Source: Archegozetes longisetosus
Lineage: Eukaryota > Arthropoda > Arachnida > Sarcoptiformes > Trhypochthoniidae
NCBI GenBank assembly: GCA_018873245.2
Contig: JAEMBT020000002.1
Span: 9,584,001-9,648,000 of the forward strand
Length of the DNA: 64,000 nt
Direction of reading: 5' to 3'
Below the pieces are notes generated by a model. The model saw nothing but the letters and a program-made list of their open reading frames with translations, had not been told where the DNA came from and did not search any database. Within the stretch, counting starts at the first letter, position 1. Each line of letters opens with the position of its first letter. The position numbers and the translations under genes are program-made. This document shows, piece after piece, positions 23,501-36,906 of the stretch.

Positions 23501-24971
23501 GAATAAACGGCTAGTAAACTACTGCTCGATTCTTCGAACAGTCTAAGCAGGAAATAAGAGTCAGTGGGTTATTAGGGAAGGATCTCTTCAGCTGATTTGA
23601 AGCTACAAGAAGTGGGTCGACAAATACGATTGTTGCTCATACCAATAAGTTGTATTTGTTGTTCTGCAACTCTGCTTTACTAGAGTGTGATCCGACTGAG
23701 TTAGTGTCAGGTCTCTCTAATTCTTATATGTTTCTGTAGATTAATTTATTGACATATTACTGCCTTCAACTTTAGTTAATGTCATCCTTTAATCTTATTT
23801 GCTTTTCCGTCCACATGTGAATTTAAGTTCAGTTCAAATCGATTCTAATCATGTTCCATTCGCACCATGTCTTATGGGTAAGTTTGTTTCTATTTTCCAT
23901 ATTCTATTCTATATCTAATCCCACTTAAATGCCATCTCCAGTAAATGCCATCTCCAGTAATACCTAGATTTAGTCTACCTCGAAGTAACTGAGCTCTCGT
24001 TATAGCTAAAGCAAAATCCTAGTCCCAAAGCATATGAGTTGATTGAAAATAATCTCTTATAGTGAAATGTTGTTATAGTGAATGAAAATATGAGTGGTCA
24101 GTAATTCACTATCTTGAGGTATTACTATGTTAGGCAATAAGTTGACGAAATAAGAGTCAGATCGATGACTCGAAACTTAATTAGAAGTGATATGTTCAAT
24201 ATGAAACGATGTAGTCTGGATGAGAAGTAACTTGTAATTAAGATATATTTGAAGTAAATACTTGCTTCAATGTGAAATATTTTTATTAATACCTGTATTT
24301 AAGTTCTTATCAGCGTGTATTAAAGCTAAACCTTCACTATGCATACAAACTAAGAGCTATTATTAAATATGTGTATTTTAAAAGATGCCTTAAAGTGTTA
24401 TAGAAATAGATTAATGGTATAAGTATTAAACTGTTAGTCCGATGCATTAAATTTGCCCCACTTTTACGGTTAATCGAGTATATACTTAACAAATATTGTT
24501 TGAAAAAGTAAAATTAATTGAATAACAAATTATTTAATAATTATATCAGGGATAGCATCTAATGATTTCCTGTTCTGCACAGTCTGTTTTTTCCGATCAC
24601 CGACAGCTTTCTTTTTTCAATAAAAATTCATAATCTAGACCCCGACAAATACAGTAATCATCCATCAAATAAACAATCAATACTTTAATTAAAATCTAAA
24701 GTGTTTTTCTCAATAAAGTCTAGTTCTAATAGATAAATAGCTGAAAACTGAGTTTCTCTTTATCTTCATTAATCACTCGGTGTCTGACAATTTCAATGAT
24801 TGCGTGACTAATTTAAAAGGAGTTTTGACACATCAGGATTTGAATTCTGTGCTAAGATTACAAATAATTTACAAAAAACAGCTAAATTCCTTTTGTCAAA
24901 TATCGATAAATATTTGTAAATTATTTAATCAAAACAAATATTTCTTGCTTAAACCCCAGATTATGCAATGC

Positions 24972-25376
24972 GAGGGTTTCCAAATGGTGGGTTACAACCA
25001 AAAAAACGAGTCGTCAATAATTTTTAAGGTTCGCACAACGTTTTTAAAACGCTACAAAATACCATAAACAGCAGGTCGTGACTTCCAACTGATTGAATTG
25101 TTAGTTCATTTGTTAAATTTTAATTATTTAGTTAGAGAATATAAAAATTATAATTTTAAATGATGAAAACATTTTAGATACATAAAATAGATAAAATTTG
25201 GTTATCGTCTGTAGATTTAATGACACTATTTGTTGAAAAAGTTAAATTAGTTTTTTCAAGCATTTTTTGAGAAATTTGATAAGTCTAGATGTGCATGTTC
25301 TGAAATTGCATATTAGCATATAATCTTAGCAAAAATATCTGAGTGGGTCGCAAACAAAAAGTTTGGGAACCGCTCA
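24972..25376. mobile_element. Decayed hAT-like short element
   Basis: The right end reads GGGTCGCAAACAAAAAGTTT and then GGGAACCGCTC, the 'gggtcgc...tttgggaaccgctg' ending seen on many hAT-family (ZBED-type) elements. The reverse complement of this end (GAGCGGTTCCCAAAC...GCGACCC) partly matches GCGAGGGTTTCCAAA...GGGTTACAACC at 24971-25000. Mismatches are many and no clear 8-bp target duplication is seen, so this is an old remnant at best. Confidence 0.3.
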
Positions 25377-26096
25377 AGTAATCAATTATTAAACTTAGAT
25401 GATGAAAATTTCCTTTTTAGTTGTTGAAGAATTTATCATAAAAGTGATGATAAGTGCACTATTATGTTAAAAGTATAATGATGGAAAAATCCATCAACTT
25501 TGATAGTTTTACTCAAACAAAGCGAAGGCTAATATTAATTTACTCTTTTTTGTACTAATTATTTATGGCCAGGTCTACAATTGAAGAAGTTTACCCAAGA
25601 ATTTTTATTTTTACCTTCAAACTGAATGCTAAGGAATTTAAATGCTTTCATATGAACCGTTATAATAATAGTACAGAACAATTGTGACGAACATTATAAT
25701 TAGACTACAAGGAAATACAAATTGAATGCTCTCAATATTTAAATATTAGTTTGGCTTTTAAGAAGGCGTAACAATTTGTGCTGAAAGTCATATTACTATT
25801 CAACTGTTTGAGGGTTGAGTGAATATTTATTATGATAAATATTTTGAAGAATTCTCAATTTTTAAATTTAGTCTTTCAAAAAGTTTAAAATTGTTATAAT
25901 CTATTTTTGATAACTTAAATTTATGCATACGTTTCAATTTTAAGGTCAATAACAATTATAACTTGTAGAAATTAATGATTTTAAGCTTGAAAAACCTCAT
26001 TAAACATTCCAATAATTAATTGTTTTTTAAGTTTGTTTGAAAGTTTGTTTCACTCTAAAATGAACATTTCACTATTTATCTGAAAAATAATAGTTG

Positions 26097-26125
26097 GAAA
26101 GAGAGCAAAATATTTGCTCTCTTTC
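26097..26125. repeat. Perfect 13-bp inverted repeat with 3-nt loop
   Basis: GAAAGAGAGCAAA, ATA, TTTGCTCTCTTTC: two perfect 13-bp arms around three bases in otherwise AT-rich DNA. No T-run or open frame next to it suggests a function. Confidence 0.6.
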
Positions 26126-27905
26126 AATCTATTTCATTGAACTCATTGTTATACAAACACATAATTTAAGAATTTTCTTATCATAAAAGCTAAACTCATT
26201 GTTGATTGAATGGAAACGAAGTTAAAAAGAACTTTCAATGAATATACCAGGGCTATTTGATCAGAACAATTGAAACAGTTCATATTTAACAATATTTTAG
26301 ATAAATTGTCTCAAGACTAAACTTTTTGTTCGGAACAATATTCATTGATGCGTTAAATAAGTAACAATATGAATGGATAAATTTCATTATCAAAAATTCT
26401 AATCGAATATAAACTACTATTAAGATTACAAGTTATATCTCTTAACCCTATTTCTGAAATAAATTACAAGTTTTTATGAAAAAGTAATCATTTCTGCCCA
26501 AATATTGCAAAACTGTATAACTGTTTATGAGGATGTGAGAAGTCACTAAGTTTAAGAGTAATTTTAGTTTTAATATTTACATCTATAACCAGTAAAAACT
26601 GTCTTTAAAATTCAATTCTTCATCGTGACAGTCATACGAATGCTGTAAATTTTATTAATTGATTGCCTCTGATTCTATACTAAATTTTGAAAATGATGCA
26701 AATTTGACGACAAAATACATGTAACTAATATGATATAACTAAAAATAGAACATGAAAATTGTCCTCAAATCACTTTTTTCAAGATGTTTTGACACATAAT
26801 AGGATTTATTATGTTCAAAACAAATCTATTCTTCAGATAGATTCATACAAATCTAATCTCTGTGAAGATGAGGTTGTGAAATCCTTGAAGGATGTTCCAA
26901 CTATAACACAGATTAAATGATCTTGTTTCACAATTAATTCAGGATCAGATTAGAGGTAAACTTTGAACAAACGTAATAACTCTAAAATATAAAAGATAAC
27001 TCGAAGAGTATGCTCAAACAGAACAAACTAATTTCCTTTATTAAAGACTACTTCATAATAGGGTAGTAAGAATTGTGCATATGATTTATTCAATTTTCAT
27101 ATCTAACACTATAAAAACCTAGTTATATATTTTCGTTACATATTTTTTAGAGCTGAAAATTTCTTATATTATATTTTATGTTTCAGTTGAGTGCAGTCAG
27201 TGATCAATCAATTGATTTATTTGAGAATTTAGGAATATTAAAAGTACTTTAACTTTGGAGTTAAAATTGTTTTTCACCGTCTTAATTAATAAATTCACTT
27301 GAAAGACTTGTTTTAATGGGGTTATTGTAGATTTATATAAAAGTAAAAAAGTAAAAATACCTTTGATTTTAAGTATGGACTGACACTGATTTATATCAAC
27401 ATTTAATACCTCACAATTTTGTAAAAGTGTGTAACCACTAAAAGCGTTTTTGTTAGACTGGCAAATCTTTCTTGAAAACATCACACTTAAACCTAACATT
27501 TTCATGAACTAAAACGATCGAAAAGTGGATTTTTAGGATCCAAGCCCTACGCACTCTGCCCAGAGATGGGCGGTTTATAATCAAGTTCTTGAGACATATA
27601 TTATAATGAAGACAATTTGCATAATATCATATTAACATTGATAATGCCATGCATTTGTCTATTGTACTGTAGAGCAATTATTATTTAGGATAAATATAAT
27701 ACAAATAATTTACATGAATTCGTTATAACATCTTTATCTGACATATTTTGCTAATACAATGCGATTCACTTTTTCAAAGCTATCCTACGAAATAAACTTA
27801 TTTACAAATTGACCCAATTTTAAATAGATAGCAGATCCCAATTGTTTATTGTATGAACTTTAAAAATTGAATGACAAACTATGATTTCTTGAAAACATAT
27901 TCTGT

Positions 27906-28049
27906 TCAGATTAGTAGCAAACGTTTAATAAGAACTTCTTCGCACTGGTCTCTGTCTTGTGGGTCAACAAGTTTAAGCAAAAATTCAATTTGTTCATTGA
28001 ATCCAGTTTTGATTAGCACTATTTGTATAGTGAAGTCAAACGTGGCGTC
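27906..28049 (-). other. Isolated exon-like stretch, function unknown
   Basis: On the - strand an AG acceptor (plus 28050-28051) precedes an open stretch of about 47 codons that begins DATFDFTIQIVLIKTGFNE and contains LVDPQDRDQCEEVLIKRLL before a TGA. Its composition is more protein-like than the surrounding noise. I find no convincing donor, no partner exon and no family match, so it may be a pseudogene scrap. Confidence 0.2.
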
Positions 28050-30814
28050 CTATCATGAGACAAACAATGGGGGTCCAGACATTAAAAAATGAAATGAAGG
28101 CCAACCTCTGGTTATTAAGTCAATATTATTGTTAAATTGTTTTAAAAGTAATAAGTGTGATCCATAAAACTTATGATAGATATTATTCAAATAATGTGCT
28201 CGTTTGTAAGCAAAAAGTGATTGCATACATCAATTTTCATCACTATAACAACTATTATTAAAGATATAATCGTTGATGATTTAGGGCACACAAAGACAAT
28301 GTTCTCGATCAACATTTTTTAACTGAATCAGTTCATTTAAGCCTTAGATTTTGATATCCGAGTCTTCAATATTCTTATTTTGTTTGCAACTTCAATCAGA
28401 TTCAAAGTGACTTTTTAAATTAGAGCTTAAAAATTGTGAGTTGTTCTCATATTGCTTTAATGGAAAATGAATGGTTTGACGGCTATTTTGTTCAAACCGA
28501 GAAAAACTGATGTCCTTTTGGTCTACAACGAATGTCATTTTCCAATATTTTTTGGACTCTCCAACTTAATGTTTCTCTGAGGCTATAGATCCTAAAATTG
28601 AAATTTTCCCATCATGAGGATCTGATTCTTATCAAATATCTCTAAAAAATAAAAAAGTTTTATTTTTGCACAAACTAGATTAGAGTAATTTGAATCCGAA
28701 AATTTCATATATTAAAGTAAAAACTCACGAAAATTTTTAGGACTTATAAATAAATGTGGTATTTTGTAAGAAAAAACTTTTTTTTAAGTCAATTTACTTT
28801 GACATCATTTAAATATAGCCAGAAGTCTTCTCAACTCACAAATATTTATAGGATTTGAGTTTGGGTTACATTCAAGCAGACACTAAAAGTAAATTAAAGT
28901 TTAAGTTGCCTGAAAATATATACGACCACATTCAACAATCAATTCATCCCTTGCCCTAACACTTCACGTTTAGGTTGATTGCTCGCAATTTGTTTTACAA
29001 AAAAGGCCAGTTTTATATTGTTTTGATTAATCGAGTCAAAAATTAGGATTTAGAAGTGATTTGATTGTCTTTCTCACTCGTGAGACACAGTGCGATCCGT
29101 TTCAGACTATAGTGAGTCATAATAAATATTTGATTTTTGGTATTGAAATTTTTAGTATTTGATGAGTTTCAATTATAAGTGGATTAGAATAAATGATTTC
29201 TAATGAGTCTACAAGTAAGAAAGAATTGCCCTTTAAACCTTACAATAGTTTTAAACGTATGATACAGTACAAAAATAGTAGAGTATCGGAAGGTATTTTA
29301 GGAAATCGATTGATAATTTCAAAAAGATTAATCATCGATATGACATAAAAAGAAGTTGAATGGATTTTATTTTTGATGGCATCAAAGTCTACAACAAATG
29401 AAAGCTTTAATTCAACTGATTTTTATTGACACTTATTGATGAAAAATAAGTGTCTTCAAAACCATTCATTTGATCGTTTGTTAACTAAGAACTCGTTCGA
29501 GGACTTGAATGACTCTTTAATTAAAATTGAAAAACTCCCGAAGACACATATGAATAGGGAAAAATATGGGAATAGTCTGAACGAGACTTAAGTAATAAGT
29601 AATTAATGAGAAAGAATGCCCTGAGAAATAGACTGTTCAATATTAATAACTTTCTTAGCCGAACAGCAATTAAGTAAACACTAATGAAAGGAATGATATT
29701 TGTTGAACATGCTATTAAAACTATTTACTACTCGTCATTGTTCGTATGCAAATAATAAACATTTAATAATAGTAATCAAATATTGATGTTAGAACTTTTC
29801 AAGTGTATAATTGATTCTAGTTGTCATGTTTATCATTATCTTGTATGTGACTTTTTCTAAATGATCATTTTATGTCCGATTTTCTTGTTGACAATTTTTT
29901 AAATTATTCTCAAAATCGATTATTGATAGTAATTGCGCACAAATAACTAAATAATAGTGCAATAAAATCAAGTCAGTTTGAAATTAGTTTATACTTAAAT
30001 GTTTAAACCCCTAACACTTGTATTTACTTCGCAAACAGAAAATTTGAGCACTACTTAGTTGTGCAAACAGTTCTGTTTGTTAAATATTATGATTTTTGTT
30101 TTTAAATGTTGGATCTTCATTACTTCTCACTTAAAAGTCAAGGGTAAAACAATTTTGAAAACTTTTCAAAAACATTTTCTTAGATTCAAGTAAATTGTTC
30201 ATGGGCAAAACAATTCTATCAAGTTAATTGTCAATACTTGTAATTTAAGTCCATAACCGGAACGATTGTGTACGAACTTTCAGATAATTGAACCTATAAA
30301 TTGATTTTCATATTATCTGTATATTTCTCTCTATGATGTACTTATTACTTCAATAGTTTAGTAACCATTGGATTTGTACTAAATTGGTTTCAAACAGAAA
30401 TCTAATGAATGCTTTCTCTAAATAATTTTACTTATGAACATTTTTTGAGTTGAACTATTTATTAGAAAATAATATATTTTAGTAATGACCCAAATATAGA
30501 CATTGTTTTTATTATTTATTTTGGTACATCAGCAAAATTGAATGCCACAGAAATCTTGACCTTAGAGAATATAGGATATTGAATAGAAAAATATATTATC
30601 GTCTACTAGTATAACCTAGTTTTACTTCGTTTAAGGGATTTTCCTATTCCCACTATCTTTGCTTCTAAACTCTAATAATGCTATTTTCAACAACAAAACC
30701 TATCCCATAATTGACTTCATTACCATTTGAAAATCCAAAAAACCTATCAAAACAAGCCCGTAAAATCAGTTGAGTTACTAGTTTTTCCAAACCCTTAAAC
30801 TCGATGTGTGATTC

Positions 30815-33800
30815 ATGAGAGCTAACTATTCCGCCTCAGTGCTCTTAATGATGAAAGTAACATTGTTTTTCAGGCTAGATCATACGCTGTTCATGACACA
30901 TTGTTCAATTGATGCCTACAGTCAAGTTTCGAAATTGGCTGTGTTAAGTCAAGAGTATCTTTTATATAAATTGCACCCTAAATACCCGTTTGACACCCAA
31001 TACATTTATGCTCTATAAGTTACCTAATAAGTACTTCAATAAGATAATATGTAATTAACAATTTATAAGTTATGACTTTTCGTATTTTTTAGGTGGTAGT
31101 GGTATCGTTTAGTCTTCTGGGTCCATGTCTTACCAACCGTAAGTTGGCGTCTGCATTCGCATAACCATTAATTCTAATTAAGCAGTTTAAGAGCAGTTCA
31201 GGAACAGTTTTAGAGCAGTTTCATAAATGTGTGGTAAAGATTGATTTTACAAATATGATTGTTGTCACATAACCAGGTGTACACTCGCATGGCAAACGTG
31301 CTGCTGATGACCTGAAAATAGTGTGTTACTATTCCAATTGGGCTGTTTATAGACCTGGATTAGCCAAGTTTACTCCTCAAAACATAAATCCATACCTTTG
31401 TGTAAGTGTTATCAATATTTTTGGACTTAAACTAAGTCAAAAAACAGCTTTGAATAAAGTTGATGTTAGTAATAATTAGATTTGTTTCCAAATATAGTCG
31501 CATCTCATCTATGCATTTGCCGGTCTTTCGAGTAAATACGAATTAAAGGCATTCGATCCATACAATGATTTAAATCAAGGTATTATTAATGAAGCAAAAA
31601 CTAATCAATTAGCTTAAAATACATAACTATAAATGGAATTGAGTACACGTTACAACAATTACTAGTCAATCAATTACATATAGATATTTTGCAATTTTGA
31701 TCCATTTTCTATTCTCTTTAAGGCAATTACAAGAAATTTGTTGGGCTTAAAGCTTACAACAATCAACTAAAAACTTTAATAGCAATAGGAGGTTGGAATG
31801 AGGGCTCCAAAAGGTAACAATGATTCTAGTTGTTACCAAATTCAACCATTAATTCATTGCTTCATCTCTTGTATTAAGATTTTCTAAGCTAGTCGCGTCT
31901 GAAGAACTTCGTCAAACATTTATTAAGAGTGCACTTAGATTTTTGAGAGAACACAACTTTGATGGCCTTGACTTAGATTGGGTAATAACAATCTTAAAGT
32001 TAAAGTAAATTAAGATTCATTTATGCTATCAATCTATTGCTGATACAGGAATATCCTGGATTTAGAGACGGAAGCTCTCCAGATGATCGCCAAGGATACG
32101 CTCAACTTATTAAAGTAAGAAATCGTATTTAGTTGTGATAATTTGCACTATTGTCAGATAGTTCTTCAAATGAAATATATCATGCATAAAATTGACGTTT
32201 CGTCTCATTCAATCATACACTACTGAAACATCCAATTACAAACTACAAGTAGAATAGATTTTAGATAAGACATACAGCTGAAGCTCATAAATTTTTATGT
32301 CAAACTTCTTTAGTCTTTTGATGAGTGATTGACTTGAGATTAAATTGACTGGAGATCTAAATTTTCTCAATGTGGGAAAAGCTTGAAAATAAAGTTCTAA
32401 CAGATTAGAAGACACAAAAGGAAAATCAGGTAGAAGAATCAGCAGGCATTTACATGAGATGGACACATTTTGACTGAGCTTATCAAACAAAACATTAATT
32501 ACCATATTTGAGTCAACCGTTGTGAGTCAGTGAAGAAAATAATATTGAAGTCAAACGAATGCGACAATTTGCATATGATCTGAACGAAATTGTTTATTTC
32601 ATAGATTCACGTAATCGTTCTCAATCATGTATCAGTAATTATATTTTCAAAGTCGAATCATATCTGATTTTACTCGTCTGATTAAATATATGAAAGATCA
32701 TGAAGCATGAAATCAGATTATCTTACTTTAATCAGTTAAATTGACGGTATAACAGACAGAACTCTAATTCACACAAATAGCTACTGAATCGCCGAAAAAC
32801 AAAGCAGTCATTGATTTCAAGAATCAATTAGAAAACTTGATTTAGATGGTCTAAATTTGGAAAAATACATCTTTATGTATCTATTATACTTGTTTTAAAA
32901 CAACAAAGTTTCAATTCAATAAACTTTATTTTAGGAGCTTAGGTTGGCTTTCAATAATGAAAAGCCACCACCTGGCAAAGAAAGATTATTACTAACGGTA
33001 GCTGTTCCAGCTGGTCAAGAATATATAGATCAAGGATTCGACGTTCCAACTATTTCACAGTAATTTCTCAAAACCATTCTATGTTTCTATCAAAGAACAA
33101 ACTAAAAATTATTAATCTTAATCGACAGGTATGCCGATTTTCTGAATATCCTCAGTTATGACTACCACACGGCCTTTGATCCCGAGACCGACCATCACGC
33201 ACCTCTCAAAGCACGACCAGACCAAAGTAAATTCGATGAGTCGAGTAAATTCAACACTGAATGGACTATCAATTACTACATCCAGTTGGGGGCTCCAAGA
33301 AATAAAATAATATTAGGAGTACCAACATATGGGCGTTCGTTCACTTTAGCTGATCCTTACAAGAACGGTTTGAACGCAGTGGCAGAGGGACCAGGAGAGG
33401 CCGGACCTTCGACTAGAGAGAAAGGATACTTGGCGTTCTATGAAATTTGTCAAAAGATAGAAGAAGAAGGCTGGCAAGTACAAAGACCTAATCCGAAAAT
33501 AGAGGGTCCGTACGCTTATAAAGACAATCAATGGGTAGCATACGATGACATTGAAAGTGTTCAGGAGAAGGCTCGCTTCATTCTTGATCAAGGATTGGGT
33601 GGAGCTATGGTTTGGACTCTTGATAATGACGACTTCCGCGGTCTATGTTTTGGGGAACAAAGTCCGTTAGTTAATGCATTGAGAACATCTCTTTTGAATA
33701 ATGTAGTTCAAGGCAGTTCGAGCGAACAGGCATCCGCTCGATTCATAAGACCAGGTCCTCAAAGTGTTCCCAACGAAGAACATGCATTGACTGCACTCAA

Positions 33801-36009
33801 CGTCAATACAAGAAGACAACAGCTTAGAAGACTAAGTTTGCAAACCACCACAACTACAACTACGACAACAACAACGACTACTACTACTACCACACCAAGA
33901 CCTACATTCAAAGAAACAATGATTCGCACAACACCAGAACCTCCACCGACACCAGATCCTGGATCACCGTTTGAATGTGAAGACGAAGGATTTTTCAATA
34001 ACCCTAAAGATTGCAGAAAATACTTTTGGTGTCTCGATAGCGGACCCGCAAATTTAGGTGTCGTCGCTCATGCGTTCACGTGTCCCTCCGGGCTATACTT
34101 CAATTCAAGAACGGAGGCCTGTGATTATCCCGAAAACGTGAGCTGCAAACAAAAACCTAAAGATGATGTGACCACTAGAAAGCCAAAACAGAAGCCAAAG
34201 CCTGTAATAACAACAACTCCTTCGACTACAACTACGACGACAACAACAACAACAGAGGCTCCCGTGACTGTTGAGCCCGATTTAGCAAATTTGGAGCTAT
34301 TGTCGAGTGCCTTGAAACAATTAAATACTGCTCGACAAAGTGGTAACACTAACGACGTTTTACAACTCGCAAATCTGATTCAGTCTTTGGGAGGAGTAGA
34401 AAAACTTCAATCGCTTCTTCAGCCTTCGTCTCAGGAAGATATCGAACCTGCGAATAATAGAGTCTCACCTCCAGCAACAACTCGTAACTTTTTCGCGCCA
34501 TCGTATGTCACCCCTAATAGACAACAAGACATAACTCAACCCCCAGAAACTTTGACTGAAAGTTCTATTTTCGCCCCGCCTTCTGGTGCCAGACGTGATT
34601 TGCCACAAAACCAAGTCAGACCAAGAAGACCACAATTCGATCCTGAATTGCAAACGACAACAGTTAATCCTCTTTTTTCATATTACGAAACTCCGAGAAG
34701 TAATTTGCCAGAAGTTAGAAATAATCAAAATAGCAATTCTGATATCTCACGCCAACCAAATTCGTTTCCATTCCGTTACAATACTCCCGGAGGACGAAAT
34801 GGACAGGAGGGCAGCTTTAATGAGGCCTCTATTTCACATCCATCTGTTCATAGGTTCAATAGTTCTTCAAGAATAGGATCGCCCTCAACTACAAGAGCTG
34901 TTTTCGCGACTGAAGCTCCAGTCGACAGATCCCGAGATCAATCGCCATCCAATCAAGTGTACAGAGTTCCAGTTCGTGTCTCAGCGGGAAATGTTGTGAG
35001 ACTTCCGACAAGTGCTATCGAGAATAATAGTAATGCGCGGCGCACACAACAAGCCCGAAGAATCAGAGTTCAAAGTGCTTTCGCAGTCGCCACTGAAAAA
35101 CCTCCGCCACAGCCAGGAGTTTTCTACGATGAAGATGTTGGAAACCTATCGCCACCTCTTCCTCCACAACTACCACCACAAACTTCACCTCAGACAAGAC
35201 CACAATTCGTACCGCAACTACCGCCACAATTACCATCAACTCAATCACAACCCACTCAAGAATTAACGACTCAAAGACCAATAAGAAGACGTCCTCCGAA
35301 TCGTTACAATTTAAGACCCAGTATAGAAGAGAATCCGGTCTCTGCACTGATAAATCTACCTCCGAGAGGTAGCAGTACTTTGCAAGAGTTGAGACCACAA
35401 AGACCTCAACCAGTATTAAACGAACAGTTCGTTCCAACTCAAACCATAACAACCACTACGGCATCTCCAACTACTTTCAATCAGTTCCGACCACAACCAA
35501 ATCGTTTCACAAACTACAATACACTGCCTCCTGAGTTCGATATCGCACCATTCACTACACCAGAGCTACCATTCTTTGAGTTCGAGCACTCGAACGGATT
35601 CCAAACGACAACAGCGGCACCAACGACTACTACAACCACAAGAGCACCGCCAACACAACGTAGAGTCTCGCGCCCACGAAGACCTATACCACAACCAGCG
35701 CCCAATCCAATCACAACGACAACTCAAAGGCCACCGAGAAGACCGATTCCATCAGAAGCAACAGAAGCGCCGGCGACTCAGTTCGACGGACCGGCAGTTT
35801 TCTCTGAGAAAGACGGAAAAATTGCTTGTGGTAAGAGAGGAGTTTACGCACATCCCAGCAATTGTGGAATGTTTGTCGTTTGCGCACCTGCTTCCAGATC
35901 TGCTAACAGCTTAAGGTCTTTGACACATCACTGTCCCGCTGACCAAGTGTTTGTACAAGAAGTCGGACGATGTAGACCAGGAAACAAAGATCGCTGTGAA
36001 GTCTTCTAA
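30815..36009 (+). CDS. Secreted chitinase, GH18 + two CBM14-type domains (group VI / Cht6-like)
   Basis: Hydrolyses beta-1,4 chitin, probably in cuticle or extracellular matrix. Exons: 30815-30856, 31093-31138, 31277-31401, 31498-31579, 31723-31813, 31879-31981, 32049-32114, 32935-33059, 33129-36009; 1186 aa in phase. The start is inferred: [14 protein letters not shown] joined to [15 protein letters not shown] gives a good signal peptide, but the first donor (GTAACA) is weak. GH18 covers about residues 40-419, with LIAIGGWNE, the catalytic [11 protein letters not shown] (proton donor Glu164), a SYDYHT motif and [10 protein letters not shown], so it should be active. A CBM14 with six Cys lies at about 507-567, then a 550-residue P/T/Q/R-rich linker with poly-Thr runs, and a second six-Cys module at about 1125-1186. 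The 820-bp intron 32115-32934 holds nothing recognised. The group VI label rests on GH18-CBM-long linker-C-terminal Cys module, inferred. Confidence 0.88.
33846..33893 (+). repeat. ACN-repeat coding poly-threonine tract in the chitinase
   Basis: About 17 consecutive Thr codons (mixed ACA, ACC, ACG, ACT) immediately before the first CBM14. A shorter Thr run recurs near 34224-34251. Mixed codon use means it is not a pure microsatellite. Such Thr/Pro linkers are typically O-glycosylated in secreted chitinases. Confidence 0.8.
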
Positions 36010-36906
36010 TAATTCGCGAAAAGGAAATCTTTGAGATGCCATTTAAGTAAATTAATAATTAGTCATCTTTTAGTAATGAAAGTTTGGTTTTACTGTGTGC
36101 GATAAATCATGTTTTTAGGTTTGAACTATTTTTCTATTTGTGCTAAAATTTCAACCATTTCTTATAGATTTCGTTTCATAATGTATTGTAAAACATTTCT
36201 TCAAAAATAGATTCCATTACAATAATGGTATAACTTTCGCGTCATTTATTATCAAAAGTAATCAAACTATAAGATAATTGAACTCGAATATAGTATCATA
36301 CAAGAATTTTCAATTATTTTAACTTATTTTCCATACAAAACATTTTCATATGTTTCAAAATAAGTTTAGGTAAATCTTTTAACATTATATTACATCTGAG
36401 TAGTTCCAATTCTTGCAGAATTTCTCCAAAAACGTTTAGTTATTATTATTATTATTGTTATTCGAATACCAAGTACTCTAAAAATATTTTTTTAAAAGTT
36501 AAATACTTTCAATACAAACGAGAACTCGAGTCCACACATATTATATGTAAGATTAAAATATTGAGTTATAAAAAAGTTTGGAATAATATCTAAAATGTTA
36601 ATAATATTAATACAAAAGTATAACTTGTTTCAATATTGATTAGAATAATGAGAAAAACAATTAGTGTTTCATTTTATGTCTCAGATTATATAAATGGTGC
36701 TTAAAAGTATCGTATTGAGGCATAAATAGACTTTGTTTATCCGTAGCAGCCAAATGGCAGCACTTGTTGAATATGAAGCTTTTCCTCGCCAAACACCTCT
36801 CAAATCTAAGCATAAGTTTTTCACCGAAACGAGGTACTCTATCTCTCCCTGTAATAACAATAACAATTTCATCGAACAACAGATTACAATCACTTTCATA
36901 ACCGAT
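36010..36906. other. Intergenic region after the chitinase
   Basis: AT-rich, about 900 bp. A short TTA/TTG microsatellite lies at 36441-36462. Open frames on both strands at 36661-36950 overlap each other; I could not match any to a family. No canonical AATAAA close to the chitinase stop was seen. Confidence 0.5.

Larger units (their letters stand above)
20284..30814. other. Intergenic AT-rich region, no gene recognised
   Basis: About 10.5 kb between the titin stop and the chitinase start. Open frames on both strands are short and have AT-driven amino acid composition. It contains the sls poly(A) site, a 17-bp tandem pair (ATGCCATCTCCAGTAA repeated at 23930-23966), a hAT-like end pair near 24975-25375, a perfect hairpin at 26097-26125 and one isolated exon-like stretch at 27906-28049 (-). 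Enhancers could be here but nothing in the sequence shows them. Confidence 0.6.

Noticed and set aside
24780..25067. 95-codon + strand frame beginning MSDNFNDCVTNLKGV
   Set aside because: AT-driven composition, no partner exon and no domain; it overlaps the hAT-like remnant.
32236..32505. 89-codon - strand frame in the chitinase intron
   Set aside because: No recognised motif, inside an 820-bp intron with no sign of splice sites on that strand.
33759..35714. - strand frames with Val runs opposite the chitinase linker
   Set aside because: They are the reverse of the Thr-rich linker; the sense strand has clear GH18 and CBM14 domains in the frame.
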